Shown: positions 19,196-28,728, counted from the first letter of the stretch. The stretch is 64,000 bases of DNA from JBFGFX01 sp965232455 (GCA_965232455.1 OZ246981.1:3410001-3474000); one strand, 5' to 3'. Translations and numbers: made by a program. The notes: a model not told the origin generated them from the letters alone.

Positions 19196-19645
19196 ATGAC
19201 AAACGAAAACGCAGCCATGGACACCGGCGCCTTGATGGACGCTGCAAGACGGGTGCGCCTGAACGCGCACGCGCGCTTTTCCAATTATCTGGTCGGCGCC
19301 GCCGTTCTCGACGAAACCGGCGCCGTGCACGTCGGTTGCAATGTCGAAAACGCCTCCTACCCGGAAGGCATATGCGCAGAAGCCAACGCCATCGGTTCCA
19401 TGGTATCCGCGGGCGGCAGGCGAATCGTGGCGATTGCGGTCGCGGGCGGCGCCGATGCATCCGCGGAGCACCCGATTGCGTCCGAGGTCGGCGCGTGCAC
19501 GCCCTGCGGGGGCTGCCGCCAGCGTATTCTGGAATTCGCGGACGCCGAAACCGCCATCTTCATGAGCGACGACGCAGGCAACATGCACACCTACTCGATG
19601 CGGGACCTGCTGCCGCACGCATTCCGTCTGGACGCATCGCACTAG
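19196..19645 (+). CDS. cdd: Cytidine deaminase (small tetrameric type)
   Basis: Deaminates cytidine and deoxycytidine to uridine and deoxyuridine, feeding the pyrimidine pathway. Its 149 residues fit the tetrameric class, and the zinc site is of that class: CAE at 60-62 (cysteine instead of histidine) and PCGGC (C104, C107). CNVENASYPEG is the substrate loop. It follows preA by 15 nt and closes the operon. It converges on the symporter gene with only 36 nt between the stops. A second ATG at 19217 is a possible start. Confidence 0.95.
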   Translation: MTNENAAMDTGALMDAARRVRLNAHARFSNYLVGAAVLDETGAVHVGCNVENASYPEGICAEANAIGSMVSAGGRRIVAIAVAGGADASAEHPIASEVGACTPCGGCRQRILEFADAETAIFMSDDAGNMHTYSMRDLLPHAFRLDASH

Positions 19646-19681
19646 AGCCCGTTCAGGGTCTGTCGACTCCAAGCGAGGGCA

Positions 19682-21445
19682 TCACGAAATCTGCCGCGGC
19701 ACGCGTATTTGCTCCACCAGGCGCTGGATGCGCTGCGGCGGCGCGGGTGTCACGCTGCTCACCACGAACGCCACCGAGATGTTCAAGAGCATGCCGATGA
19801 CGCCAATCCCCTCGGGCGATATCCCGAACAGCCAGTTTTCGGCTACATTGTCACCGAACGGCGAGCCGGCCCACTTGAGAAACAGGCCTTTGTAGAACTC
19901 TATGTAAGCGTAAGTGAATACCAGCCCGGTAATCATGCCGGCGATGGCGCCCTGTTTGTTGATGCGTTTGAAAAAGATACCGAGGAAAATGGCCGGGAAA
20001 AGCGATGCGGCTGCAAGGCCGAACGCGAACGCCACGACCTGCGCCACCCAGCCCGGCGGGTCGAATCCGAGATACCCGGCGATCATTATCGCAACGGCGG
20101 CGGCGATTCGCCCCGCCAGCAGTTCGTTTTTGTCCTTGATGTTCGGCAGAAATATGCCTTTGACCAGATCGTGCGAAACCGCGGCCGAGATGACCAGTAG
20201 CAGACCGGCCGCGGTCGACAATGCCGCCGCAACGCCGCCGGCCGCGACCAGCGCGATTACCCAGTCGGGCAGGCCGGCGATCTCGGGATTGGCCAGCACC
20301 ATCACGTCGTTGTCAATCGTGAACTCGTTGCCGCGCCAGCCGAAGGATCGGGCCCTGGCGTCGAATTCCGGATTGGCGTCGTTGTAATACTGGATACGCC
20401 CGTCCCCGTTCTTGTCCTCGAAACGTAGGAGACCGGTCCGTTCCCAGGTCTCGACCCAGCCGGGCCGATCGGCGTAGACCAGGTTTCCGTCAGCGTCACC
20501 GACCTCCCCCGGCTGGATGGTCTCCATCAGGTTGTATCTCGCCATCGCACCGACGGCCGGCGCCGTCGTGTAGAGGACGGCGATGAACAACAACGCGTAT
20601 CCGGCCGATATTCGTGCATCGCGAACCTTGGGCACGGTGAAAAAACGGACGATGACGTGGGGTAATCCCGCCGTACCGACCATCAGCGCCAGCGTGATAC
20701 AGAAAACGTCGACTGTGCTCTTGGTCCCCGCCGTATACTGATGGAAACCGAGCGAGGTGACGACATCGTCGAGCTTTTCCAGCAGCGCTACACCATTGCC
20801 GCCGACATCGCTGCCAAACGCGAGCTGCGGTATCGGATTGCCCGTGAGCTGGATGGCGATAAAAACCGCGGGCACGGTGTACGCGAAGATCAGCACGCAG
20901 TATTGAGCAACCTGCGTATAGGTGATCCCCTTCATACCGCCGAGCACCGCGTAGACGAACACCACGCCCATGCCGATCAGCAACCCGGTCGTCACGTCGA
21001 CTTCGAGAAAACGCGAAAACACGATTCCGACGCCGCGCATCTGCCCGGCGACGTAGGTAAACGAGATGAAGATCAGGCAAACGACCGCGACGATGCGCGC
21101 CGTCTTCGAGTAGTACCGCTCCGCGATGAATTCGGGAACGGTGAACTTCCCGAACTTGCGCAGGTACGGCGCAAGCAGCAGCGCGAGCAGTACATAACCG
21201 CCAGTCCAGCCCATCAGGTAGACGGAGCCGTCGTAGCCGAGAAATGCGATCAGCCCGGCCATCGAGATGAACGAGGCGGCGCTCATCCAGTCGGCGGCGG
21301 TCGCCATGCCGTTCGCGACGGGAGAAACGCCCTTGCCGGCAATGTAGAAATCACCCGTCGAATGCGCTCGCGACCATATCGCGATGCCGATATAGAGTGC
21401 GAAGCTCAGGCCAACGACAAGATAGGTTAGCGTCTGCAGGTCCAT
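19682..21445 (-). CDS. Sodium:solute symporter (SSS family, VC_2705-like)
   Basis: A 587-residue inner-membrane symporter with about 13 helices. It has SSS landmarks such as FYIAGKGVSPVANGMATAADWMSAASFISMAG and GGMKGITYTQVAQY, close to the acetate/monocarboxylate (ActP-like) subgroup. Between helices an insertion of about 100 residues (about 310-395) contains DKNGDGRIQYYND at 344-356, an EF-hand-like acidic loop, facing the periplasm in the usual topology. The partner DUF4212 gene lies 9 nt upstream, an arrangement typical of this subgroup. The substrate is not resolved; acetate or another short acid is the commonest guess. Confidence 0.9.
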   Translation of the reverse strand: MDLQTLTYLVVGLSFALYIGIAIWSRAHSTGDFYIAGKGVSPVANGMATAADWMSAASFISMAGLIAFLGYDGSVYLMGWTGGYVLLALLLAPYLRKFGKFTVPEFIAERYYSKTARIVAVVCLIFISFTYVAGQMRGVGIVFSRFLEVDVTTGLLIGMGVVFVYAVLGGMKGITYTQVAQYCVLIFAYTVPAVFIAIQLTGNPIPQLAFGSDVGGNGVALLEKLDDVVTSLGFHQYTAGTKSTVDVFCITLALMVGTAGLPHVIVRFFTVPKVRDARISAGYALLFIAVLYTTAPAVGAMARYNLMETIQPGEVGDADGNLVYADRPGWVETWERTGLLRFEDKNGDGRIQYYNDANPEFDARARSFGWRGNEFTIDNDVMVLANPEIAGLPDWVIALVAAGGVAAALSTAAGLLLVISAAVSHDLVKGIFLPNIKDKNELLAGRIAAAVAIMIAGYLGFDPPGWVAQVVAFAFGLAAASLFPAIFLGIFFKRINKQGAIAGMITGLVFTYAYIEFYKGLFLKWAGSPFGDNVAENWLFGISPEGIGVIGMLLNISVAFVVSSVTPAPPQRIQRLVEQIRVPRQIS

Positions 21446-21454
21446 TCGCGACGC

Positions 21455-21736
21455 CTAGTCTTCGTGGACGTCGAGCGCACGCTCGATACGGTTCATCCGC
21501 CACGCATAGAAGAATATGAGTACGACGAAAACATAGATCGAGCCCTGCTGGGCAAACCAGAAGCCGAGCGGCACGCCGCCAATCTGAAAGCGGTTCATCG
21601 TTTCGACGAACAGAACGCCCAGCCCGTAAGAACAAAAGAACCACACACCCAGGCATGCGGACAACAGGCGAAGATTGGTCCGCCAATACAACTGGAGTCG
21701 TTCAGGCATGTCGCCCGTTCTGTGTTGTTTTTCCAT
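21455..21736 (-). CDS. DUF4212 small membrane subunit of sodium/solute symporter
   Basis: A 93-residue protein with two hydrophobic helices (LRLLSACLGVWFFCSYGLGVLF and GFWFAQQGSIYVFVVLIFFYAW) and a conserved RMNRIERALDV tail. DUF4212 proteins are encoded directly upstream of VC_2705-type symporters, as here (9 nt), and are presumed to help assembly or transport. First gene of the two-gene operon. Confidence 0.9.
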   Translation of the reverse strand: MEKQHRTGDMPERLQLYWRTNLRLLSACLGVWFFCSYGLGVLFVETMNRFQIGGVPLGFWFAQQGSIYVFVVLIFFYAWRMNRIERALDVHED

Positions 21737-21835
21737 TGATTCTGATCGCGGTAAACGCCGAGTGGATCCGCCGGGAGCACAATGCGCTCACCCTTCGGTA
21801 TGCGGAGGTGAGCGTAGGGGCACTCAGGGCATGCG

Positions 21836-23230
21836 CTAGCGGGGTACTTCGATACCTCCGGCAATGACCAAATCTATGTCGCGGACGTTGCGGATGTCCT
21901 CCACGGGGTCGCTCGCCAGCAGGACCATGTCCGCGTTTTTCCCTGCATCGATGGTCCCCGTTTCGTCGAGCATCGAGAAAAAGACCGCAGGCTGCACGGT
22001 CGCCGCGCCAATTGCCTCCAACGGCGTCAGGCCCGCGTCAACCAGAATCTCGAGCTCGTTGAGCAGGCTGTAGCCGGGAACGGCGAGCCCGATGGGCGTA
22101 TCCGTTCCCGCCCCAATCGGAACGCCGGCCGCTTTCATTCTTGCGATCATGCTCATCGTATAGTTCGGAAACGTCACGTCCCACTGCGATCTGTCGTCGG
22201 GAAGCCATCCGGGTGGGTCCTGCCATTCCTCCCGCACGCTTTCCGGCATGCGGCTCAGCGCCTCGCCCCAATCCGCCCGCTCCCACATCGGGTTGAGCAT
22301 GATCGTGTTGAGACCGGCCGTTGGAACCTGGATAACGTCCGTGAGCGACGACAGCACCCGCGAACACCGATCCTCGTCGAACGCCTGGATGGCCGGATTT
22401 CGCTGCAGATTGTGCAGGGAAGACCGCAACGCGATGCCGCTCAACGCACTTTCGTTCTTCAGAAGCTCCTTGCGGACGTCGTGCAACTCTCTCGAATTCG
22501 ACGCACAGTCCAGCTCGAGGTTTCGGATGTGCTCCATGGAACCCACGGAGCCGCCCACCTCCGACGCCGTCATTGCGAGCGGAACGTGTGCGGCAATGGG
22601 CATCTCATGCTCCGCCGCCGCTTCGACGAATGCCCGGAACACATTGGGGCTGACCATCTCGTATATCTTGATGAAACTGGCCCCCGCCGCCTTGAGGTCG
22701 GCGACAACCTGCCCCGCCTTTTTGGGGTCGACGTTTTGCACGCCGATCTCCGGCACCGACTGGCCGTCGTAAACGACAAAATTGCCGTCGAGCAACGGTC
22801 CGCTGAAATAGACCCGCGGCGCCAGCGTGTCGGCCGACCGCATGTCATCGACAACCGGGAGCAGATTGCGCAACAGTCCGCCGGTATCCCGCACGCTCGT
22901 GACGCCGTAGTGCAGAAATTCCGCGGGCATTGTCGGCGTGAACCGGTCGTCGTAGGTAAGGTGCACGTGCATGTCCCACAGCCCTGGAATCAGGTACTTC
23001 CCTCTTCCGTCGATCGTCTCGACAGCGCCTGGGGCCCCGGCGTTCGGACCGACATAAACGATCTCATCGCCGTCGAAGACGACGGTTTGGTTTTCTCGCG
23101 CGCCGTTGATCGCGTCCACGACGGTGACGTTTGTGATCGCCGTGCCGGAGGTAATTGCCGTGACGGAAGGCCCATCTTGCGAACATGCGACGAGTAGCGT
23201 AAGCAACAGGCAGGTCAGAAGTTTCTTCAT
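21836..23230 (-). CDS. Amidohydrolase-family lipoprotein
   Basis: A 464-residue metal-dependent hydrolase predicted to be exported as a lipoprotein (LLVACS, C16). The TIM-barrel metal motifs are present: HVH at 88-90 (LWDMHVHL), a probable carboxylated lysine in FIKIYEMV, histidines in IAAHVPL and MEHIRNLEL, and the aspartate of GAGTDTP. The group resembles imidazolonepropionase/prolidase-like amidohydrolases (peptidic or cyclic amide substrates). The start at 23230 was chosen because it opens the signal peptide; the upstream ATG at 23362 adds a non-coding-looking stretch. It lies 153 nt downstream of the STN-type receptor on the same strand, so it may act on what that receptor imports. Confidence 0.87.
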   Translation of the reverse strand: MKKLLTCLLLTLLVACSQDGPSVTAITSGTAITNVTVVDAINGARENQTVVFDGDEIVYVGPNAGAPGAVETIDGRGKYLIPGLWDMHVHLTYDDRFTPTMPAEFLHYGVTSVRDTGGLLRNLLPVVDDMRSADTLAPRVYFSGPLLDGNFVVYDGQSVPEIGVQNVDPKKAGQVVADLKAAGASFIKIYEMVSPNVFRAFVEAAAEHEMPIAAHVPLAMTASEVGGSVGSMEHIRNLELDCASNSRELHDVRKELLKNESALSGIALRSSLHNLQRNPAIQAFDEDRCSRVLSSLTDVIQVPTAGLNTIMLNPMWERADWGEALSRMPESVREEWQDPPGWLPDDRSQWDVTFPNYTMSMIARMKAAGVPIGAGTDTPIGLAVPGYSLLNELEILVDAGLTPLEAIGAATVQPAVFFSMLDETGTIDAGKNADMVLLASDPVEDIRNVRDIDLVIAGGIEVPR

Positions 23231-23383
23231 AGAATTCGCTCGGGTCGCCGCCGCAACCAGCCCGCGGCGGCTCTGTTTGGCTTTACTGGAGTGCCGTGAG
23301 CGCTCCCCAGTCGTTTGTGGAAAGTGCGTTCGACAGCGGAAGGCCCGCTGCCGAACGCTCATCGCCGAAACCGCCGTATGGGT

Positions 23384-26300
23384 TCAGCGGCCCAGCCCCA
23401 ACACCAGGTTCACGTAGGCGTATTGCCCTTGCGGGCTGTGCAGTGACGCCAGATAACCGAAGTTCTCGTCAGCCAGCGGCGGATCTTCGTCAAACAGGTT
23501 GTTGATTCCGACACGAACGGCGCTGTCGTCGAACATACCGGCGCTGAAACGGTATTCGCCGGAGATGTTCACCGTCGTCCAGCTATCGACGCGCCAGGGT
23601 TCCGCCGTGACGTCGTTTCGCACACTCGTATCGTCGAACGCGCCGACGTGATTGGCGAATAGCGACGCACCGTACTTCGCACCGCTCCAGCGGACGAAAG
23701 CGTTCCCCTTCCATTCGGGCCGCTGATCCTGCTCGATCAGGTCACCCGCCGCCTCGACGGTCACCGCCGGATTGTTCTGGTCGTTGATGAAATCCGACGG
23801 ACCGCCGGCCGATTGGAATGCCTTCGTCAACTTCGTCGCGTTGACACCAAACGAAAACGAACCCAGGTTCGCCGTATCCAGCTCATAGAGTACGGAAACG
23901 TCGATGCCTTCGGTAACCCGGTCCTCCAGGTTGAAATAAGGCACCAGCGACGTAACCGCGGCGCCTACCGGGTCGAGACCGGAACCTGCGAAAAACGCGA
24001 TGTTGTCGGCGGTCGGCGCGTCCCGGATGATATTCGGGTTTGGCGCCATGCCGTTTATCCGCAACGCCCAGTCCAGCGCAAGCTGGTTTGGCGTGGAAAA
24101 GATTCCGATGATGCCGGTTTGCTCGATTTCCCAATAGTCGACCGTTACCGTGAGTCCTTCCGCAAACTGCGGCTGCAACACGATACCGTAGGAAACACTT
24201 TCACTTTCCTCGGGCTCCAGCTCCTCCGAGCCGGAGGTGATCCGTTCCATTTGCCCGTCGAAATCGTTGCCGACGGCGTCACCGTCGCAGGCGGCGAGAT
24301 TCGGAACCTCTCCCCGATTGACCAACGCCTGGCAGAAGTACAAGTCGGTGCGGGCGACGACTCTCGAAATTTCCGGTTCGCTGGTCTGGGGCAGATTCGG
24401 CGCGCGGAATCCCTCGGCGTAAGAGCCTCGGAACTGCAGCCACTCGGCCGGATACCACGACACGGCAATGCGAGGCTTGGTGACGTCGCCGATGTCGTCA
24501 TAGTCCTCGAACCGCCCGGCGATCTGCACGTCCAGGCTTTCGACCAATGGAACGTCCATGTCCGGGCTGACGAGCGGCAGCGCCACTTCGGCAAAGACCG
24601 AATAAACCTTGCGTGAACCGAACGTGTCCGGGGTATCGCTCGAGCCCGACACGTCACTCGGAACGTTCTGGCCCGTCACGGTATTGAAGAACGTCCGGGT
24701 GCCGTCAAGGCGAGGATCGCGATCGTCCTCGTAAGTATGGCGCCGGTATTCGACGCCCGCCGCAACACCGAGACCGCCCGCCGGAAGATCGACCAGGGAC
24801 GCGTTGGACAGCTTGAAATCGGCCAGCGTCAGGCGCGTACGCGCAAACCGGTCGACGCTGATGTAAAAAGGATCGGTCACGTTGGCGGGATTGGGCGTCG
24901 TATCGATCGCGTTGTCCGTGTAGTCGCCGGCTCCGTTCCAGAAGTTGTAGGCATCGGGCGTCTCCAAACCGGCAACGCGCTGTATCTCCGTCAGACTGGC
25001 GCGATTGTCGGTCCGGTCGAGGGTCTCGGCCGCCGAGGAAACGAACGCCGTGTCGAAGTCCCAATCACCGACGTTTCCACGCAAACCCAGCAGCGCCCGG
25101 TAGCTTTCGTCGTCGACGTTGACGAACGCACCGCCGCGATCGAGCATGCGATAGGGTCCGGTGCCGAAGTTCCAGCGATACCCCAATCCCTCCGCCGGCA
25201 CCTGGTTGATGTCCAGCCCCGGGAGCCGGTTCGGATTCGGACTTCCGTCGGAGAACGTGATCGGTCCGAACGGATTCCAGTAGTTGGACGCCGGGATGTC
25301 GAACGGCTGACTCGACAGCGGACCAAAAATACCGTCAGCGCGGTCGAACTTGCTTTCCGCTTTGTAGAGGCCGAACTCACCGTACAACTCGAAGTCGTTG
25401 TCGAAGGTGTGCGTGACGTTGCCAAAGAAGTTGTTTCGCGTGACGCTGGGTATCATCGTTCTCCGCTGATTGACGTCGAACCGCAACTCCTCCGGCACGA
25501 AGGTGCTGGCGGCGAGGCAGGTGTCCGCCGGACCCGACGGATGCTCCGCCGTACAGTTTCCGAGACTGGTCGGCGATACGAAGAAACTGCCCGACGCCGT
25601 GGTAATCGGCTCACCGTTCTGGGTGATGGGTCCACCGTTCAGCAACGGCAGCCGGAATACTCCCCATGGAGTGGTACCGCTCGTGTTGCGAAACTGCAGA
25701 TCACCCTCGAACGGGGTGCCGGCAACCAGCGGGCGCATATCGGCGCTTCGAGAGTAGCTGCGATCGCGCGCGAACAGCGCCGATCGGTCGTGCCAGGTAA
25801 ACGAACCGGAGATATTCGTCCGGTCGTTGTTGAACGTCAGGCCGCCGAGCACGCTGATCGTCGTCTCGTCCGGATTGTCTTCCATCGCGCTCCCGTAACG
25901 CGCGGAAATTTCGAGACCCTCGAAATCGTTTCGCAATACGGTGTTCACGACGCCCGCAACGGCATCGGTTCCGTAGAGCGCCGAAGCACCGTCGCGCAAC
26001 ACTTCGACCCGCTGCAATCCCATGACCGGAATCGCGTTCATGTTGACGGTGACGGCCGGCGCCGTCTGCTCATTCGTCTGCGTGCCGGGATGGTCGACGA
26101 GTCGACGACCGTTCATCAGGACGAGCGTATTGCCTTCGCCGAGACTGCGCAGGTTGATCGAGGCAACGTCCCCGCGCGCGCCGTTGATGCCGAAGCTGAC
26201 GGAGCGCTGATTGTTTCCTCCGAAACCCACGGCGCCGACACCCGGCAACGTCCTGAACAGCTCATCGCTCGAAGCAGCGCCCGTGACCTGTATGTCTTCT

Positions 26301-26941
26301 TGTGTGATGACCGAAACCGGCAGCGCAGCGGTCGTGGAGGCTCCGCGGATTTGCGACCCGGTGACGATGACTTCTTCGAGCGCTTCAGCGTTCGTAGATT
26401 CGGTTTCCTGACCGCTGGCGCCGGACCCCGCAAACGCCGCCGCAATCGCCGCAAGAAACCCAGCCCTTTTGGCGCCGCTCACCTCTCTCCCGGCGCCGTT
26501 CATATCTCTGTTAGAACCGTTCATACCTTCCCCCTCAGGCTCCGTAGGAATCGTTGTTTCAATATTCAAAACGAGTTCGTTCCTGAACGTGGGCGTCAGT
26601 CCGGTACCGGCAAGCAGGGCGGCAATGCCCTCCTCCAGGGTGTACTCGCCCCGGAGTGGATTCGCAGGCTTGCCACTGACCTCGTCAAACCGAACGATGA
26701 GCGTTATATCCGCCTGTTCAGCGAACTCGATAAGCGCCGATTCCGCAGGCTGCTGAGGTATGTCAAAGAGAACGCGTGGTGTGGCCGCAGAATTCTGGGC
26801 ACAAGCGAGGGCCGACCACAACGACAAGATCGCCGTGACTAGCACTAGCTGTAGTGTTCTCACTTTCCCCCGTTCGCCGCACAAAATGGGCGCGTGTAAA
26901 GGTGACGAGAGAACACCGATTTTCCCCCAATTAGTTTTCAT
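23384..26941 (-). CDS. TonB-dependent receptor with N-terminal STN signalling domain
   Basis: An 1185-residue outer-membrane receptor. A signal peptide ends near residue 48 (ALACAQ), followed by an STN (secretin/TonB short N-terminal) domain at about 57-129 (FDIPQQPAESALIEFAEQAD...). STN domains contact FecR-type anti-sigma factors, whose gene is next door. A second hydrophobic, signal-peptide-like segment lies at 157-178 (GAKRAGFLAAIAAAFAG then SGASGQ). After it come the TonB-box-like EEVIVTG (189-195), the plug (GLQRVEVLRDGASALYGTDAVAGVVN) and the barrel ending NLVLGLGR. The annotated ATG leaves 26 residues before the signal peptide; a GTG at 26863 would remove them. Likely regulated by the adjacent sigma/FecR pair. 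The substrate is unknown. Confidence 0.92.
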   Translation of the reverse strand: MKTNWGKIGVLSSPLHAPILCGERGKVRTLQLVLVTAILSLWSALACAQNSAATPRVLFDIPQQPAESALIEFAEQADITLIVRFDEVSGKPANPLRGEYTLEEGIAALLAGTGLTPTFRNELVLNIETTIPTEPEGEGMNGSNRDMNGAGREVSGAKRAGFLAAIAAAFAGSGASGQETESTNAEALEEVIVTGSQIRGASTTAALPVSVITQEDIQVTGAASSDELFRTLPGVGAVGFGGNNQRSVSFGINGARGDVASINLRSLGEGNTLVLMNGRRLVDHPGTQTNEQTAPAVTVNMNAIPVMGLQRVEVLRDGASALYGTDAVAGVVNTVLRNDFEGLEISARYGSAMEDNPDETTISVLGGLTFNNDRTNISGSFTWHDRSALFARDRSYSRSADMRPLVAGTPFEGDLQFRNTSGTTPWGVFRLPLLNGGPITQNGEPITTASGSFFVSPTSLGNCTAEHPSGPADTCLAASTFVPEELRFDVNQRRTMIPSVTRNNFFGNVTHTFDNDFELYGEFGLYKAESKFDRADGIFGPLSSQPFDIPASNYWNPFGPITFSDGSPNPNRLPGLDINQVPAEGLGYRWNFGTGPYRMLDRGGAFVNVDDESYRALLGLRGNVGDWDFDTAFVSSAAETLDRTDNRASLTEIQRVAGLETPDAYNFWNGAGDYTDNAIDTTPNPANVTDPFYISVDRFARTRLTLADFKLSNASLVDLPAGGLGVAAGVEYRRHTYEDDRDPRLDGTRTFFNTVTGQNVPSDVSGSSDTPDTFGSRKVYSVFAEVALPLVSPDMDVPLVESLDVQIAGRFEDYDDIGDVTKPRIAVSWYPAEWLQFRGSYAEGFRAPNLPQTSEPEISRVVARTDLYFCQALVNRGEVPNLAACDGDAVGNDFDGQMERITSGSEELEPEESESVSYGIVLQPQFAEGLTVTVDYWEIEQTGIIGIFSTPNQLALDWALRINGMAPNPNIIRDAPTADNIAFFAGSGLDPVGAAVTSLVPYFNLEDRVTEGIDVSVLYELDTANLGSFSFGVNATKLTKAFQSAGGPSDFINDQNNPAVTVEAAGDLIEQDQRPEWKGNAFVRWSGAKYGASLFANHVGAFDDTSVRNDVTAEPWRVDSWTTVNISGEYRFSAGMFDDSAVRVGINNLFDEDPPLADENFGYLASLHSPQGQYAYVNLVLGLGR

Positions 26942-27011
26942 CCAAAGGATTTGCGTGCCCTGTTGGCCTCCTTGTTATGCACGTTTGCGTATGATTTTAT
27001 CAAGCAGTCTA

Positions 27012-28061
27012 CTAGAGGCTGCCGAGAAGAATTCGACCGTCAGTCGTCTTTTCGTAGGTGATACTCAGGTTTTCGCGAAGTACCGCAAGCAAGCCTTCGA
27101 CGTCGCCCGCCTTGAAGCGGCCAACGATTCGCTCTTCCTTGAGTTGGTTGTCGAGAAATACGAATTCCACGGTCGTGTATCGTCCGACTTCCGCCATCGC
27201 CTCGCCGAGAGGCTCGCCGCGAAAAACCAAATCGCCATCGCGCCATGCAAGTCGAACGCGTATCTCCTCGTCCGATACGCCGCGTATTTCCGTGGGAGTA
27301 TTCCCGCCGAGGCGCACCTCCTCTCCTCGCGCAACGGTCAGTGTGGAGGGAGGCAGCACGGGCACCTGCGGCCTGACCGAGCCGGCGGGTGAACTCGGAC
27401 GAACGGACACCAGCACCTTACCTTCGGTAACGACTACCTCGATGTCCTGATCGTCGCGAATCTCGACGCCAAACGACGTACCCACCGCCTGGACCATCCG
27501 GTCGTGCGCAAACACGGTCAACGGCCGATCTTTGTCCGGCGCTACGTCTACGTGGATTTCTCCCCTTATGAGCGTCAGCACCCTGTGAAAATCGGAGTAT
27601 CGGACGTCGAGTCGGCTGTTCGTGTTCAGCGTCACCCTGGAGCCGTCCGCAAGAGCGACTGTCGACTGCTCTCCAACGGCGGTTTCGTAAACAGCCGTTG
27701 TCTGCGTGCCGCCCGCTGGCTCCTTGTCGCCGGGTGAGTTCAGCTCGTTGCCGGCAACGAGGAAAACGGCGGTCACCGCAATGACGATCGACGCGGCCGT
27801 TGCGTACCAGCGGAATCGGAAACGTTTGCGGTCGTGCGTAGCGGGCTCCGGGAAGAGGTCGGCCAGCCGAGACAGCTCGTTGAAGCGATCCCACTGTTTC
27901 GCGACGCGAAGAAAAAGCTCGCGATTCTCCGAACGCTCCGCCATCCAGTCCTTTAGTCGATCTTCTTCGTCTTTCGACAAACCTCGATCGACTTTGGTGA
28001 CCCATTCCGCGGCCAATCGATACCGCCGCTTTTCGGGGGGAAGGTGATACACATTCGTCAT
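27012..28061 (-). CDS. FecR-family transmembrane anti-sigma/sigma-regulator
   Basis: A 349-residue inner-membrane protein. The N-terminal cytoplasmic DUF4880 domain (about 13-60, RLAAEWVTKVDRGLSKDEEDRLKDWM) should hold the sigma factor. One membrane helix lies at about 85-104, then a periplasmic FecR domain (about 125-215, VYETAVGEQSTVALADGSRVTLNTNS...), and a C-terminal STN-like part (VGRYTTVEFVFLDNQ). It senses substrate loading of the STN-type receptor encoded 70 nt downstream. Its ATG overlaps the sigma stop by one base (TGATG), and GGAGA sits seven bases before it. Confidence 0.93.
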   Translation of the reverse strand: MTNVYHLPPEKRRYRLAAEWVTKVDRGLSKDEEDRLKDWMAERSENRELFLRVAKQWDRFNELSRLADLFPEPATHDRKRFRFRWYATAASIVIAVTAVFLVAGNELNSPGDKEPAGGTQTTAVYETAVGEQSTVALADGSRVTLNTNSRLDVRYSDFHRVLTLIRGEIHVDVAPDKDRPLTVFAHDRMVQAVGTSFGVEIRDDQDIEVVVTEGKVLVSVRPSSPAGSVRPQVPVLPPSTLTVARGEEVRLGGNTPTEIRGVSDEEIRVRLAWRDGDLVFRGEPLGEAMAEVGRYTTVEFVFLDNQLKEERIVGRFKAGDVEGLLAVLRENLSITYEKTTDGRILLGSL

Positions 28062-28645
28062 CAGTTGTCTCCAGTCCTTGGGTTTCGCCGCTTCACCCGC
28101 CCGGCCGTGCTCGATCTCCCCCCGGCTATCGAATCTTCGGACGCGTTCAAGAACTCCATACAGCGCTCCATGCCCAGCGAGATATGCCGTTCAACGGTCT
28201 TCTCGCTTAGCTGCATTTCGTCGGCTATCTCCCGCTGTGAATACCCATATACTTTCTTTAATACGAACGCCCGGCGCTGCTGTTGCGGAAGTCGCCGTAC
28301 GGCTTCGCAGAAATCCGCAAAATCGTTGCTCGAGACCACGCTGTCGAGCGTGGTATCCCGCAGTTGAGCCGTTTCACCAACTATCCCTTCGGCCACGTCG
28401 TTCTCGCTGACGGCCAGTCTGGTTTCCGCACGCTTCACGTGATCCAGCGCAAGATTTCGCGCGATCCGAAACAGATACGCCTGCGGCTGTTTGATGGTTT
28501 CCTGCCGGTTCGCCTGGCAGGCCCGGACATAGGTCTCCTGGATAATGTCCTCGATTTCCTTGGGCGGCGCGATACCCAGCACCACCCGAGCGAGGCGGCT
28601 GCGTAACTTCATGTAAACGTTTGTTATTTTCTCGTTTTTCGGCAT
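28061..28645 (-). CDS. ECF-type RNA polymerase sigma factor (FecI-like)
   Basis: A 194-residue sigma-70 family factor with region 2 (EIEDIIQETYVRACQANRQ...QAYLFRIARNLALDHVKR) and region 4 (LPQQQRRAFVLKKVYGYSQREIADEMQLSEKTVERHISLGMERC). FecI-like factors of this type switch on the receptor operon when FecR is signalled. I prefer the ATG at 28645; the frame can also start at a TTG at 28657, but no ribosome site precedes it. Coupled to the FecR gene by TGATG. The tail after region 4 is basic (GRVKRRNPRTG). Confidence 0.93.
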   Translation of the reverse strand: MPKNEKITNVYMKLRSRLARVVLGIAPPKEIEDIIQETYVRACQANRQETIKQPQAYLFRIARNLALDHVKRAETRLAVSENDVAEGIVGETAQLRDTTLDSVVSSNDFADFCEAVRRLPQQQRRAFVLKKVYGYSQREIADEMQLSEKTVERHISLGMERCMEFLNASEDSIAGGRSSTAGRVKRRNPRTGDN

Positions 28646-28728
28646 TCTCTGAAGCAACCGGCCCGTGATAGGAATTCTGGCTCAACCCATATCGACGAAT
28701 CCGGCGACGATTTCCCCCAATCCCTCGT

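Noticed and set aside
24737..26842. A 701-codon plus-strand frame opposite the STN receptor
   Set aside because: No recognisable domain, arginine-rich, and fully overlaps a well-supported receptor gene.
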